Below, piece by piece: positions 19,705-30,364 of a stretch of 63,959 nucleotides of DNA. Source of the DNA: a bacterium (GTDB lineage: Bacteria; Bacteroidota; Bacteroidia; NS11-12g; UBA955); the NCBI GenBank assembly GCA_029945665.1, contig JAQSCZ010000126.1:1-63959 (forward strand), in the 5' to 3' direction. The notes under the pieces were generated by a model. That model was not told the origin of the DNA, did not search any database, and saw only the letters and a list, made by a program, of their open reading frames with translations. How positions within the stretch are numbered: position 1 is the first letter of the stretch; every line of letters begins with the position of its first letter. The translations under genes and the position numbers were made by a program.

Positions 19705-20697
19705 TTGGATACATTACAATACAATAAAGACCTACAAAGCCTTGGTAAAATATTAAACGAATTACCTGAGTCTGTTATACTTTCTGCACAAGTCCATAAC
19801 CAATGGTTCAGTCCTCAATTTAGTTTGATGGCTGCCAAAAATTGGGCCATGGCGCTCAATGAAAGTGATATTAACACTTGGTTGGAAGCTGTAAAACCCA
19901 GCAATGAGATTAAACAAGTTGGAATAATAATGGCTGGAAATATACCTTTCGTAGGTCTACATGATCTTCTCTCTGTTTTAGCCTCTGGAAATAAAGCTTT
20001 GGTCAAATTGTCTTCGACCGACGAAATACTCATGAAATTTATTATCAAAAGTTTAATTGAAATTAATCCATCCTATGCTCAAAAAATTGAAATTGTGGAA
20101 AGATTGAATTCGGCAGATATGGTTATTGCTACTGGCAGTGACAATTCTGCAAGGTATTTCGACTATTATTTCAGAGATAAAAAGACCCTAATTCGCAAAA
20201 ACAGAACCTCTATCGCCATTTTAACTGGTAATGAATCCAAAGAACAACTTGAGGCTTTGGCTGATGATATTTATATGTATTACGGCATGGGATGCAGAAA
20301 TGTGACCCATTTACTAATGCCAAAGACTATTGATTTACATGCCTTTTATACAGCACTTGATAAATATATAAACCATGTAAACCATCATAAATTTTATAAT
20401 AATTACATGTACCATAAGTCGATTTTGCTAATGAATTTAACCAAGCATTACGACAATGGATTTATGATTTTTCAAGAGAAAGATGAGCTCAATGCGCCTC
20501 TGGCAACTTTAAATTATCATTATTACGAGAATGATAATGATATATTGCAATACATTGATAAATACAAAGACCAATTGCAATGCATTGTTAGTGGTCACCC
20601 TGCTGTGAAAGAAGGCATACCTTATGGCACCTCTCAATCGCCTGCACTTTGGCACTATGCAGATAATATTAATACCTTAGCGTTTTTAAATAACTAA
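19705..20697 (+). CDS. Acyl-CoA reductase (LuxC-like)
   Basis: The product resembles Bacteroidota LuxC-type acyl-CoA reductases, which reduce acyl-CoA to the aldehyde with NADPH. Visible features are VGIIMAGNIPFVGLHDLL, KLSSTDEILM, an ATGSDNSARYFDYYF segment, RKNRTSIAILTG and the Cys-bearing MYYGMGCRNVTHL. No ATG or GTG lies near the start. The choices are TTG at 19690, inside the -7 element, or TTG at 19705, which gives 330 residues and which I prefer. Its usual ferredoxin partner is not beside it. Confidence 0.85.
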   Translation: MDTLQYNKDLQSLGKILNELPESVILSAQVHNQWFSPQFSLMAAKNWAMALNESDINTWLEAVKPSNEIKQVGIIMAGNIPFVGLHDLLSVLASGNKALVKLSSTDEILMKFIIKSLIEINPSYAQKIEIVERLNSADMVIATGSDNSARYFDYYFRDKKTLIRKNRTSIAILTGNESKEQLEALADDIYMYYGMGCRNVTHLLMPKTIDLHAFYTALDKYINHVNHHKFYNNYMYHKSILLMNLTKHYDNGFMIFQEKDELNAPLATLNYHYYENDNDILQYIDKYKDQLQCIVSGHPAVKEGIPYGTSQSPALWHYADNINTLAFLNN

Positions 20698-20714
20698 GGT
20701 ATTTAACTTTTTTA

Positions 20715-21509
20715 TTAAATTAAATCTTTGGCTTTGGCCACTAATTCAGCTAAATCTAAAACTTCCACTTCACCTTCTTTGTTTTTGTTTTTAACACCAT
20801 CACTCATCATGGTCATACAAAATGGACAATTTGAAGCTATGATAGTCGCGCCTGTATCTAATGCTTCTTCTGTGCGTTCAATGTTCACTTCTTTATTGCC
20901 TTTTTCGGCTTCTTTAAACATTTGAGCACCACCAGCACCACAGCAAAAACCATTGGATTTGCATCGTTTCATTTCAACCAATTCAGCGTCTAGTATTTCT
21001 AATACGGCGCGCGGAGCTAAATATTCGCCATTCGCACGACCAAGATAACAACTGTCATGATAGGTGATTTTCTTGCCTTTGAAAGCGCCGCCTTCTACTT
21101 TTAATTTACCAGTATTGATTAAGTTTTGTAAAAATTGGGTATGGTGCATTACATCGTAATTGCCACCCAATGAAGGATATTCATTTTTAAGCGTATTAAA
21201 ACAATGCGGACAGGTTGTTACGATGTGTTTAATACCGTAACCATTCATTACAGCAATATTATTCATGGCCTGCATTTGAAATAAAAATTCATTGCCGGCT
21301 CTTTTTGCAGGATCGCCTGTACAACCTTCTTCTGTTCCAAGTATTCCAAAGTCAACTTGACAATGGTTTAATATTTTTGCAAATGCCTTCGTAATTTTCT
21401 GAGCCCTCTCATCAAAACTACCCGCACATCCAACATAAAATAAAACTTCTGGGGCTTTTCCTTCGGCCGCATATTCGGCCATGGTTTTCACTTTAAATCC
21501 TAAAGACAT
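20715..21509 (-). CDS. (Fe-S)-binding CCG-domain protein, heterodisulfide-reductase-like
   Basis: The 264-residue protein has two CCG (cysteine-rich) domains. The first runs from FYVGCAGSFD to TTCPHCFNTLKNEYP. The second runs from YHDSCYLGR through CKSNGFCCGAGGAQMF to SNCPFCMTMM. Such domains bind an unusual 4Fe-4S cluster in electron-transfer proteins like HdrB, GlpC and LldE. In Bacteroidota it usually pairs with a ferredoxin-domain protein, which is absent here. It is the last gene of the gmk-nadD operon, 7 bases after nadD. Confidence 0.9.
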   Translation of the reverse strand: MSLGFKVKTMAEYAAEGKAPEVLFYVGCAGSFDERAQKITKAFAKILNHCQVDFGILGTEEGCTGDPAKRAGNEFLFQMQAMNNIAVMNGYGIKHIVTTCPHCFNTLKNEYPSLGGNYDVMHHTQFLQNLINTGKLKVEGGAFKGKKITYHDSCYLGRANGEYLAPRAVLEILDAELVEMKRCKSNGFCCGAGGAQMFKEAEKGNKEVNIERTEEALDTGATIIASNCPFCMTMMSDGVKNKNKEGEVEVLDLAELVAKAKDLI

Positions 21510-21516
21510 GGTACAA

Positions 21517-22077
21517 TTATAATTCTTTTTTTAGAAGACTTATAATTTCATCGCGCACTAAATATTTTACAGATTGATTATGAGCTAACATATTTCTAAT
21601 TTTTGTTGCCGAAATGTTCAATATAGGACTATCGTAGACATGGATATTAGGGCGATCAGGAAAAGGATTTATAAAATTTGCATCGCGTTTATAAATCAAC
21701 ATCGGATAAGCTAAAATTCTTTCGTAAGCTTTCCATAAATGAATATTTGCCAAACTATCACTTCCCATCACAATATAAAACGCTTCTTCCGGATATTGCG
21801 CCATTAATGCTTCTAAAGTATCGATGGTGTAGGAGGGTTGAGGTAATTGAAATTCAATAGTCTCAATTTCAAATTGAAAATTATCCTCAATGGAGAGCTT
21901 TACCATTTCCATTCTGAGGTCTTGCGCTATCAGTTCGTCTTTTATTTTTAATGGATTATGAGGAGAAACAACAAATTTTATTTTGTCAAGATTGGCTTCA
22001 TTTAATATATACTGTGCAATTATTAGGTGTCCAACATGCAATGGATTAAAGGATCCGAAAAATAAACCAGTTTTCAT
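21517..22077 (-). CDS. nadD: Nicotinate-nucleotide adenylyltransferase
   Basis: NadD joins ATP and nicotinate mononucleotide to give deamido-NAD. The 186 residues have the nucleotidyltransferase motif GSFNPLHVGH at residues 8-17 and the C-terminal ISATKIRNML. Length is normal. Its ATG overlaps the gmk stop codon by 4 bases (ATGA), so the two are translationally coupled. Confidence 0.96.
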   Translation of the reverse strand: MKTGLFFGSFNPLHVGHLIIAQYILNEANLDKIKFVVSPHNPLKIKDELIAQDLRMEMVKLSIEDNFQFEIETIEFQLPQPSYTIDTLEALMAQYPEEAFYIVMGSDSLANIHLWKAYERILAYPMLIYKRDANFINPFPDRPNIHVYDSPILNISATKIRNMLAHNQSVKYLVRDEIISLLKKEL

Positions 22078-22637
22078 GAGGCTATAAAATTTCGAACAAT
22101 TTCCTCGGCCTTTTGAAGCGTATCTTCTAATTTGTCATTAATTAAAACCATGTCGTATTGCTTTTCAAATTGCAGTTCAAACTGTGCTTTCTCAATTCGC
22201 ATTTGCAATTGGTGTTCCACCTCAGTGCTTCTTTTTCTAAGGCGTTCCATTAAAATATCAATACTTGGTGGTCGCAGAAAAACAGACAGGGCTTGACTCC
22301 CAAATTTCTTCTTGATATTTAAACCACCAACCACATCAACATCAAAAACAACCGTCTTACCTTCTTTCCAAAGTCGCTCTATCTCGCTATTAAGTGTGCC
22401 ATAAAAGATGCCTGAATACACTTCTTCATGCTCTAAAAATTCATTCCGTTCTATTTTAGACTCAAAATCTTCTAATTCTAAAAAATGATACTCTCTTCCA
22501 TTTAATTCATTTTCTCTTGGTTTGCGTGTGGTAGCCGAAATAGAAAAACCAAGTTCAGGGATGGTTTTTAATAAATGATTCACCACAGTGGTTTTGCCAC
22601 TGCCAGATGGGGCTGAAAATATGATAACTTTATTCAA
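22074..22637 (-). CDS. gmk: Guanylate kinase
   Basis: Gmk phosphorylates GMP to GDP. The P-loop is in IFSAPSGSGKTTVVNHLL, followed by SATTRKPRENELNGREYHF, the GMP-binding Tyr region (EVYSGIFYGTL) and a VVFDVDVVGG Walker B strand. I place the start at TTG 22637, which yields the common N-terminus NKVIIFSAPSGSGKT. A longer TTG start at 22655 adds six unconserved residues. No ATG is available. It is the first gene of gmk-nadD-CCG protein. Confidence 0.95.
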   Translation of the reverse strand: MNKVIIFSAPSGSGKTTVVNHLLKTIPELGFSISATTRKPRENELNGREYHFLELEDFESKIERNEFLEHEEVYSGIFYGTLNSEIERLWKEGKTVVFDVDVVGGLNIKKKFGSQALSVFLRPPSIDILMERLRKRSTEVEHQLQMRIEKAQFELQFEKQYDMVLINDKLEDTLQKAEEIVRNFIAS

Positions 22638-22717
22638 GACCCTGCAAAGAAACAAAGATTTTTAGAATAAAAATTTCAATTTATGAAAATATATTTCCGC
22701 AAGGCAACTATCTGTTA

Positions 22718-22725
22718 TATATTTG
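22718..22725 (+). promoter_or_regulatory. -7 element before the first PKD protein gene
   Basis: TATATTTG fits TAnnTTTG. It overlaps a possible TTG start at 22723, which favours the TTG at 22750. Confidence 0.45.
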
Positions 22726-22749
22726 TGTCTACTATTAAATAAAAATATT

Positions 22750-25700
22750 TTGCAAGTCAGAATAGCCTTTTTAGTTGGTTTTTTCTGTTGTTTTATTAAC
22801 CTTAAAGCCACTCCTGTTGCAGATTTTACATTATCTGTAAAACAAGGGTGTGTGCCTTTAACAGTCTCTTTTACAAATAAAAGTACCGGCAGTCCTACCA
22901 AATATGAGTGGGATTTTGGCAATGGAAATAAATCTACGTTATTAAATCCTTCAGCCATTTATTACAAATCAGGAAATTTTGCTGTAACGCTAACTGTTTG
23001 GGATGCGAGCGGTAATAAGGCGAGTAAAACATTCAATCCAATCCGGGTTTTTAAAAATCCTACGGCTGAATTCATAGCCGACACTGTGGGTTGCGTGGGT
23101 GATTTATTGAATTTTAAGGACCTTTCTTCAAAAGCAGATACGGCTATTGTAAAATGGACTTGGGATTATGGGGATGGTAACTTAACCAATAGTCAGAATT
23201 CTCAACATGCATATACATACGATAATACATTTACCATAGGTTTAACCATTGTGGATGGCTATGGTTGTAAAAGCCTAGAAACGAAGGTGAAGTATATCCG
23301 CATTAAACCAAAACCAAAACTTAATTTCGCTTTAAGTACCCTTTATAGTTGTGCTATTCCTGTTAAAGTTACCGCTTTAAATAGTAGCACCGGCGCTACA
23401 GGTTATACATGGAGTACAAGTATTGGTAACAGTGGAACAACGAAAGATTTCTTTTTCGATATTACTAATTATGGCAATGTTACCGTTACTTTAAAGGCTT
23501 CCTCCGCCAATGGCTGTGCCGCTGAGCTTACCAAAGGCCCAATTGTTGTGCAAAAAATGAAAGCAGATTTTTCATTCCCGAGTGGCAATTTTTGTCAAAA
23601 TGCAGACCTAACATTCACCAATAATTCAAGTCCCGCACCTTCAACCAATAAATATTTTTGGGAATTTGGCGATGGAACCACAGATAATACCAAAAACCCT
23701 TCACACAAGTTCACCTCCGATGGTACTTATTCAATTAAAATGACGGTTACCAATGGTGCTTGTTCTGAGGAAATTACCAAAACCATTGTCATTAAAAAAC
23801 AGCCAGTTGTTACTGTTACAGTAGATGATACCGTTGGTTGTAAGTTGCCTTCTACAATTACGGCTCGTATAAGCGGCGCCAACCTAACAAATAGTCAATG
23901 GAGTTGGGGAGATAAGACGCCAATCGTTACGCTTGCTGGCAGTCAGTCTTCTATTTCGCACACCTATAAAGTTAAAAATGCATACCAACTGGTCTATCGG
24001 GCTAACGATGTTAATGGTTGTTTTTTTGGTGATACTTTTCCTTATCTCATGCATATTGCAGATCAGAAGGTTGAAATTATTCCTGACAGTGTTACAGGTT
24101 GTATTCCTAAGACAGTTAAATTTGATATCAAAGAAACGCTTTTTCAAAAAGTAAAATCTTATGAATGGGTATTTAGTGATACCGCTTTAAAATATACAAT
24201 AAAACGCCCGCTTAGAACCTTTTATAAGAGAGGCCAATATCAGGTTATACTAAAAGTGGTAACGATAGAAGGCTGTGAATTTTTTGATACTGCTAAAATT
24301 TTATTAGGTGAGAAATACAAGCCTTCATTTTACATCAAAAAACCAAAGGATATTTGTAATAATGATACTTTTCATTGGGTCAATACGACCAAGCCTGACA
24401 GTTTGAAAAAGAAACTCAAATTTTATTTAAAAGCTTATGAAATACCTGAGTTGAATATTGGTGATACAGATGCCTTTGTATTTAAAGATTCTCTAATTTA
24501 TTCTAGAATAGGAGGAAAGTTCAAATTAAAGTTGGTTGCCAATGACAATGGCTGTGAATCGACTTCCGACAATGTAGATACGCTATATGTGCATGGTCCA
24601 TATCCCAAGGTTTATCTTAAAAATTTAGATTGTAAATTCGATAAATATATGGTTGCCATCGAAACCAATTGGAGCAACCGCTCGGTATTTACAATCGATG
24701 ATAGTATTTATAATTACACGAAACCATTTGTGTACAAATTGAAACCCAATAAATTCAATATAATAAAATACAAATCATGGAATGATACCTTTAGTTGCGT
24801 CGATTCATTTATACCAAAATATCCTGTAAGTCCCAATCGAGAGGATCCTGGCATAATCAATTCTTTGAGTAGTATTTGTGCGCCATCCATTGTTACCTTA
24901 GGCTATAATAAAAAAGTAATTGTTGATGGACATTGGATATTTCCGAATGGGGACACTACCCATCAAGTTAAAACAAAATATACTTTCAATGAAGGAGGTA
25001 CTTTTACGATTAAATTAGCTGGTTACAGGGATTCTACCTTGTGTCCAGATACCTTTATTTTTATTTACAATATTCAAGGTGCAATAATTAAGGACAGAGT
25101 CATAGCATCAAGTAAATGCTTGCCAATTCAGCTTAATCTTTTAGATTCAAACTTTAACAAGGATAACAACATACATACTTGGCAAATTGGAGATGATTTT
25201 ATAGATGTTAAATCTTTAAGTACATTATATCAAGTTAATGTAATTCCTGCGGGCAATGACACAGCAATAGTCGTTAAGCATTTGGTAGTTGCAGCAAATG
25301 GTTGCAAAAGTCAGAAAATATTTTACATACCTTTTTCAGGTCCCAAGATGGGATACAAATTTAAACGTTATGCTGTCTGTGATACGCCAGTGTTCTACTT
25401 CGATGGTTTGATAAAGGATAGTTCTAAAACCAAATTCCCTGTGCAATTTAAATGGACCTTTAGCGATGGAACCATTAAAAACGGGATGCAAGTAAGTGGC
25501 AAATTCAAAGTGGTAGGAATGAATTATTACACGGTAAGTTGTACTGATGTCAATGGATGCAGTACCAGTTATTATGATAGTTTTGAAGTTTCTCCCAATA
25601 TGCTCCAACCGCTCTTTTATGCAGATCCAACTGGCCGTTTTTGTCCACCGTTACAATGCAAATTCTTCGATTTGTCAAAGACTTTTAACGCCCAAATTGT

Positions 25701-28020
25701 GAAATGGGAATGGGATTTCGGAGATGGTACAACCTCACAACTACAGAATCCAGAAAAGCTCTACTTACTCCCTGGAAACTATAATTTAACTTTAAAGGTT
25801 ACGAGTCTCAATGGGTGTACTGCCACACTTGTTAAACCAGGTTATATTATTGTAAATGGTCCACGCGGTACCTATGATTTTGATAGAGGCGATGCCTGTT
25901 TGCCGCATAAAGTGCAATTCAGAGGAGTTGCCATTGATTCTGCAACCATGGAGTGGGATTTAGGCGATGGTGTAGTAACCGAAGGCAATAATTTTACCCA
26001 TACATACAATAGAAGAGGTCGCTATATTCCCGCACTCATTTTATCAGATACTTTGGGTTGCAAATACACTTTGCCACCAATTGATACAATTGAAATATTT
26101 GATTATCCTGTGGCGACATTAAAAGCCAAAGGTCTATGTTTTCATGAGCCGATTCAAGTTGGTTCTGTTGCATACAGTAACCACGACGATCCAAGTGTTA
26201 AATCAACTTGGTATTTTAATAATAATTTAGCCAGTCCCGGCACCGACTCCATGTTTAATTCAAAAACCAGAGGCAATCAAAGTATTCGATTGATTGTGGA
26301 GAATAAAGGCACTTGCAAGGATACCGTTGATATAAAAGTTCGGCTATATGCACCAACTGCTAATTTTATTCCATCTAAGCCATTGGTTTGTTTAGGGAAT
26401 CCCTTAAAATTTGATAATTTAAGTATATCGGATACAACTATTAAATCGTACCAGTGGGATTTTGGGGACACAAGAACTTCCACCATTGATCAACCAATAC
26501 ACAGTTATTCCGCTCCAGGCCAATATGATGTCCAATTGATAGCCAAGGATGTATTGAATTGTGTTGATACCATTATGAAACCAGCTGCAGCTATCGTTGG
26601 AGATACGATACCGCCAGCCATGGTGCCAATCAGAAGAGCTTCGGTTTTAAGCAACCGATCTATTGAATTGGTCTTCGCTAAATATCCGACTTTTGATTTT
26701 ACAAAGTATCTTTTGTATAAAGAGGCGAATGGCAATTATTATAAAATATCTGAGTTAACAAACAAGAACGATACTGTTTATACTGATAATCAGGTAAATA
26801 CGCTTACACAATCCTATTGCTATAAAATATCCTCCGAAAATCTGTGTTTGTTGCGATCACCAATTAATGCAAGTCAAGAACATTGTACCATTGAAACAAA
26901 AGCATATGGCAAATTGGATGCTAACCTTGTAAAATGGAGTCCTTATATTGGATTTGATTCTGTCGAAAACTACGAGATTTGGCGCGAAGATTATAACAAA
27001 CCAAGTGGATATAGTTATGTCGCTACTGTAAAAGGACATGAATTTGAATATACTGATACCCTTATTACCTGTAATACCCGTCAAAATTATAGAATCATGG
27101 CCAATCAGTTCATGGGCTTTAAGGAATATTCGCGAAGCGATACAGCAACTGCTAAACCCTATTATTTTAATACCACACTTCCTAATTATGCTTGGCGTGC
27201 AACGGTAGAAGAAGATGATTATACCAAGGTAGAATGGTTAAATAATGCCTGGAGTAAAAATGGAATGAAGGCCTATTTGCTAACCAAACAATTTCCAGAC
27301 GGTAAAACCTTATTCGAGAATAAATATTTCGATTTATTGGATACCACCTTCTTAGATAAAAATACCAACGTTCAAGAACATAGTTATGTTTATAAAGTAA
27401 AAGGGCTCGACTTATGTGGAGACACCACACCGATTAGCAATGTAGCACAATCCATTTTACTAAAATGCTATTTCGATGAAAATACTCAAAAACCTGCGTT
27501 GATTTGGAACCATTACAACCTTTGGAGCCAAGGGGTTTCTTATTATCAAATTGAGCAAAAAATGCCAGATGGATCTTTTGTAATTATCGGTAAAGTAAAT
27601 GCGAATGATACGCAATTTATACACATGGATGCATTGCAAAACTGTACCCCTAAATTTAGATACCGTGTGCGAGCGATTAGCAATGTCAATGCTATTTTGA
27701 ATAGTTCAACTTATAGTTTATCTAATGAAGCAGATGCATTTCCGCATTCAACTTTGTTTATACCCAATGCTTTCAGTCCAGATAAAAATGAAATCAATGA
27801 ATTTTTTGGACCACAAGGGCAATACATTACCAAATATAAATTCCAAATTTTCAACCGTTGGGGCGAGAAAATATTCGAGACTTCAAATTGTATGGAAGGT
27901 TGGAATGGCTATTATAAAGACGAGCGCTGTGAGCAAGATGTATACCTCTATAGCCTAGAAGCTCAGGGTGCAGATAAAAAGTCTTACAACTTGAAGGCCA
28001 CCTTCCATCTGTTTAGATAA
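22750..28020 (+). CDS. Giant secreted PKD-repeat protein with T9SS type B sorting domain
   Basis: The protein of about 1756 residues has a signal peptide (VRIAFLVGFFCCFINLKA) and a long row of PKD-like domains. At least nine show the WDFGDG-type core, for example YEWDFGNGN, WEFGDGT, WEWDFGDGTTS and WDLGDGVV. Fibronectin-like segments with YRxxA strands follow. The C-terminal domain starts LFIPNAFSPDKNEINEFF and contains FNRWGEKIFET, typical of the gliding-motility-associated (CHU_C) type B signal. It should be exported by T9SS and act at the surface in adhesion or gliding. No ATG lies near the start; TTG at 22750 fits the promoter and signal peptide. Confidence 0.9.
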   Translation: MQVRIAFLVGFFCCFINLKATPVADFTLSVKQGCVPLTVSFTNKSTGSPTKYEWDFGNGNKSTLLNPSAIYYKSGNFAVTLTVWDASGNKASKTFNPIRVFKNPTAEFIADTVGCVGDLLNFKDLSSKADTAIVKWTWDYGDGNLTNSQNSQHAYTYDNTFTIGLTIVDGYGCKSLETKVKYIRIKPKPKLNFALSTLYSCAIPVKVTALNSSTGATGYTWSTSIGNSGTTKDFFFDITNYGNVTVTLKASSANGCAAELTKGPIVVQKMKADFSFPSGNFCQNADLTFTNNSSPAPSTNKYFWEFGDGTTDNTKNPSHKFTSDGTYSIKMTVTNGACSEEITKTIVIKKQPVVTVTVDDTVGCKLPSTITARISGANLTNSQWSWGDKTPIVTLAGSQSSISHTYKVKNAYQLVYRANDVNGCFFGDTFPYLMHIADQKVEIIPDSVTGCIPKTVKFDIKETLFQKVKSYEWVFSDTALKYTIKRPLRTFYKRGQYQVILKVVTIEGCEFFDTAKILLGEKYKPSFYIKKPKDICNNDTFHWVNTTKPDSLKKKLKFYLKAYEIPELNIGDTDAFVFKDSLIYSRIGGKFKLKLVANDNGCESTSDNVDTLYVHGPYPKVYLKNLDCKFDKYMVAIETNWSNRSVFTIDDSIYNYTKPFVYKLKPNKFNIIKYKSWNDTFSCVDSFIPKYPVSPNREDPGIINSLSSICAPSIVTLGYNKKVIVDGHWIFPNGDTTHQVKTKYTFNEGGTFTIKLAGYRDSTLCPDTFIFIYNIQGAIIKDRVIASSKCLPIQLNLLDSNFNKDNNIHTWQIGDDFIDVKSLSTLYQVNVIPAGNDTAIVVKHLVVAANGCKSQKIFYIPFSGPKMGYKFKRYAVCDTPVFYFDGLIKDSSKTKFPVQFKWTFSDGTIKNGMQVSGKFKVVGMNYYTVSCTDVNGCSTSYYDSFEVSPNMLQPLFYADPTGRFCPPLQCKFFDLSKTFNAQIVKWEWDFGDGTTSQLQNPEKLYLLPGNYNLTLKVTSLNGCTATLVKPGYIIVNGPRGTYDFDRGDACLPHKVQFRGVAIDSATMEWDLGDGVVTEGNNFTHTYNRRGRYIPALILSDTLGCKYTLPPIDTIEIFDYPVATLKAKGLCFHEPIQVGSVAYSNHDDPSVKSTWYFNNNLASPGTDSMFNSKTRGNQSIRLIVENKGTCKDTVDIKVRLYAPTANFIPSKPLVCLGNPLKFDNLSISDTTIKSYQWDFGDTRTSTIDQPIHSYSAPGQYDVQLIAKDVLNCVDTIMKPAAAIVGDTIPPAMVPIRRASVLSNRSIELVFAKYPTFDFTKYLLYKEANGNYYKISELTNKNDTVYTDNQVNTLTQSYCYKISSENLCLLRSPINASQEHCTIETKAYGKLDANLVKWSPYIGFDSVENYEIWREDYNKPSGYSYVATVKGHEFEYTDTLITCNTRQNYRIMANQFMGFKEYSRSDTATAKPYYFNTTLPNYAWRATVEEDDYTKVEWLNNAWSKNGMKAYLLTKQFPDGKTLFENKYFDLLDTTFLDKNTNVQEHSYVYKVKGLDLCGDTTPISNVAQSILLKCYFDENTQKPALIWNHYNLWSQGVSYYQIEQKMPDGSFVIIGKVNANDTQFIHMDALQNCTPKFRYRVRAISNVNAILNSSTYSLSNEADAFPHSTLFIPNAFSPDKNEINEFFGPQGQYITKYKFQIFNRWGEKIFETSNCMEGWNGYYKDERCEQDVYLYSLEAQGADKKSYNLKATFHLFR

Positions 28021-28077
28021 CAACTAAATCTAAGGAATTGAAATCAAAAAAAAGCGAGTAACAAATGCTTTAAAAGT

Positions 28078-29574
28078 TTAAACAGTTATTTCGGGTTTTA
28101 CCAAAATTGTTTTTTCTTGACTTATCGTAACCTTACCTTTTTCAGCACCTTTAATTTTTCTTACAAATTTGCGCTGTGTATAAGCAACCGTGGCCAAATC
28201 TTGCTGCCGCGACTTGGAGAAATACGCTGCTAAGCTTGCTGCTTTTTCTAATACAGAATCTGGCAAAGGTTTGTTTTTTTTAATTTTAATAATCACATGA
28301 CTGCCACCAACATCTTTGGCATGTAACCAGATATCATCCTTGTCGCTAAAATAATTGAGAAGTTTCTCATTACTCTCTGCATGTTTTCCAACAAGTATCT
28401 CATATCCCTCGTATTCAAAATGTTTGTAAGGTAAATTGACAATGCCACTTTCATTGGCTTTATTTTTTACAAACGGTTTTAAATCGCGCATTTGTTGGGC
28501 CATTAAAACGCGCTCTAATTGGCTTTTAAGTATAACAATAGTCTTACTGGCATTGTCAATCTTTAATTCGAGCTGTTTTAAAATATAAGGTTTGGCTTTG
28601 TCTTTTTTAAAGTATAACTCAGCATTTTTAAGTGCAGATAATTTCTCGTCTAATTTGATTTCAATGGGTTGATTATGGTACACATCATTCACTGTTATTT
28701 TTTTTATGCCCTCTGGAATCAGGTATAAATTTGCTAAAATAATATTGCCAATTTCTTCATCTTTTCGGGCGTCGAGTAATTTTTCGAGCGCTTTGGAATT
28801 CGCCTTTAAATAGTTTTCCTTCTCCTTTAATTGGGTGCTAAATTTTGAAACTAATTCTGATTTGGACTCACTAAAAATTCTAGATTTTAAATACGCCGAA
28901 GTATAGTCTGTAATCGTATTTAAAATGTTATTGTTTGTATCATTCGCATTGAAAGATAAATCAAGTGGGGATTCGCTGATAACTAGGTTAACGGATTCAT
29001 TGTAAGCTCGCAATTGGTTTTTAAAGATAGCTGCATCTATTCTTTTACTATTGTTTAAATAAAATGTCGCAGGTAGATAGGGGTATGTTTCTGAAAATAT
29101 TTGCGCATTTTCAAAGGCCTTTTCTTGAAAGATGGGTTCTATTACACGCACCATATCCGACCAGGCTAAATCCTGATCCATTTCTATATTCCTTCTGAAT
29201 TGATTGATGACTTTGTCGTTTTCAAAAAGTAAGACGTTGGCTTTTCTTCCGAAACATTTGAACGCTAAACGCTCGCCATTGTCAAATTCCAAATGAAAAC
29301 TTCTTTCATAAGGATGGCCTATAACAGCTACCACTTTGTAATTAACAAGTTCTTTAAATTGAGGCTTGAATAAGCGGTTTTCGCCAACAACATCGTTGTC
29401 AAAGTTGAAAAATATTTCACCTTTATAAAAAGTACAACGGAATGAAAAGTGATTGAATTCGAAATAAATTTCATCAACAGAATTGCTAAAAGACTTGACC
29501 AAAAATTGATTGCGTAGTTGTGCATCTAAAGTTCGAGCAATAGCTGCAATAACAAAACAATTGTGATGGTGCAT
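28078..29574 (-). CDS. NFACT family protein (RqcH/Rqc2-like)
   Basis: The 498-residue protein has the N-terminal NFACT domain (MHHHNCFVIAAIARTLDAQL, then FHLEFDNGERLAFKCFGRKANVLLF), a long central coiled coil, and the C-terminal NFACT-R domain (DIWLHAKDVGGSHVIIKIK, then AAYFSKSRQQDLATVAYTQ). RqcH proteins bind stalled 50S subunits with peptidyl-tRNA and add C-terminal alanine tails that mark the chain for degradation. It is slightly shorter than Firmicutes homologues. It lies 25 bases after map on the same strand. Confidence 0.9.
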   Translation of the reverse strand: MHHHNCFVIAAIARTLDAQLRNQFLVKSFSNSVDEIYFEFNHFSFRCTFYKGEIFFNFDNDVVGENRLFKPQFKELVNYKVVAVIGHPYERSFHLEFDNGERLAFKCFGRKANVLLFENDKVINQFRRNIEMDQDLAWSDMVRVIEPIFQEKAFENAQIFSETYPYLPATFYLNNSKRIDAAIFKNQLRAYNESVNLVISESPLDLSFNANDTNNNILNTITDYTSAYLKSRIFSESKSELVSKFSTQLKEKENYLKANSKALEKLLDARKDEEIGNIILANLYLIPEGIKKITVNDVYHNQPIEIKLDEKLSALKNAELYFKKDKAKPYILKQLELKIDNASKTIVILKSQLERVLMAQQMRDLKPFVKNKANESGIVNLPYKHFEYEGYEILVGKHAESNEKLLNYFSDKDDIWLHAKDVGGSHVIIKIKKNKPLPDSVLEKAASLAAYFSKSRQQDLATVAYTQRKFVRKIKGAEKGKVTISQEKTILVKPEITV

Positions 29575-29599
29575 GCTTAAGCTTTAAATCAGAGCAAAT

Positions 29600-30364
29600 T
29601 TAATAATCGCCATTGATATCTGTCAAAGCCTCACAGCCATTTTCTGTTATCAAAATGGTGTGTTCGTATTGTGCAGAAAGTTTGCCATCAATGGTTCTGG
29701 CGGTCCAGCCATCTTTTCGGTCAACTTTACAACGGGCCTTTCCAGCATTAATCATGGGCTCAATGGTAAAAGTCATACCAGGGCGAAGTATGGGGCCTGA
29801 GTTTTTCTTGGCCACATGGTCAACCTGAGGATCTTCGTGAAAACGGATTCCAACGCCATGTCCACAAAATTCAAAAACAACGCTGTAGCCATTCTTTACG
29901 GCATGCTCATTTATCACATACCCAATATTGCCTAGGTGGTTGCCCGGATAACATTCTTTCATGCCAAGGTGCAGGCATTCATTGGTTACTTTCATTAATT
30001 CCTTGGCATAAGTAGATACTTCACCAACTTCATACATTCTACAAGTATCGCCAAAGTAACCGTTTAAAATAGTTGTAACATCAACATTTACAACATCGCC
30101 AAACTTCAATTCATAGTCATTTGGAACACCATGGCAAACAACGTCATTTGGAGACACACAAGTGGCATATTTGTATCCTTTGTAGCCTTTTGTAGCGGCT
30201 TTTGCACCATGTTTTACAATGAATTCTTCAGCTAAACGGTCAATTTCAATGGTTTTGATACCTGGCTTTATAAATTGTTCAAGGTATTTAAGGGTTTCTG
30301 CAGCTAATTTACTGCTCGCTCTTATACCATCTATTTGTTCTTGGTTTTTAATAATAATAGCCAC
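29600..30364 (-). CDS. map: Type I methionine aminopeptidase
   Basis: Map removes the initiator Met from nascent proteins. The 254 residues carry the pita-bread metal ligands: Asp in VNVDVTTILNGYFGDTCR (two), His in FCGHGVGIRFHEDP, Glu in TIEPMI and Glu in AQYEHTILI. The start codon is GTG at 30364. The preceding minus-strand sequence has no clear promoter. NFACT follows in the same direction. Confidence 0.97.
   Translation of the reverse strand: MAIIIKNQEQIDGIRASSKLAAETLKYLEQFIKPGIKTIEIDRLAEEFIVKHGAKAATKGYKGYKYATCVSPNDVVCHGVPNDYELKFGDVVNVDVTTILNGYFGDTCRMYEVGEVSTYAKELMKVTNECLHLGMKECYPGNHLGNIGYVINEHAVKNGYSVVFEFCGHGVGIRFHEDPQVDHVAKKNSGPILRPGMTFTIEPMINAGKARCKVDRKDGWTARTIDGKLSAQYEHTILITENGCEALTDINGDY

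Noticed and set aside
27182-27430. Minus-strand frames within the PKD protein genes
   Set aside because: They lie antisense to a long clear coding frame and show no promoter or family features.
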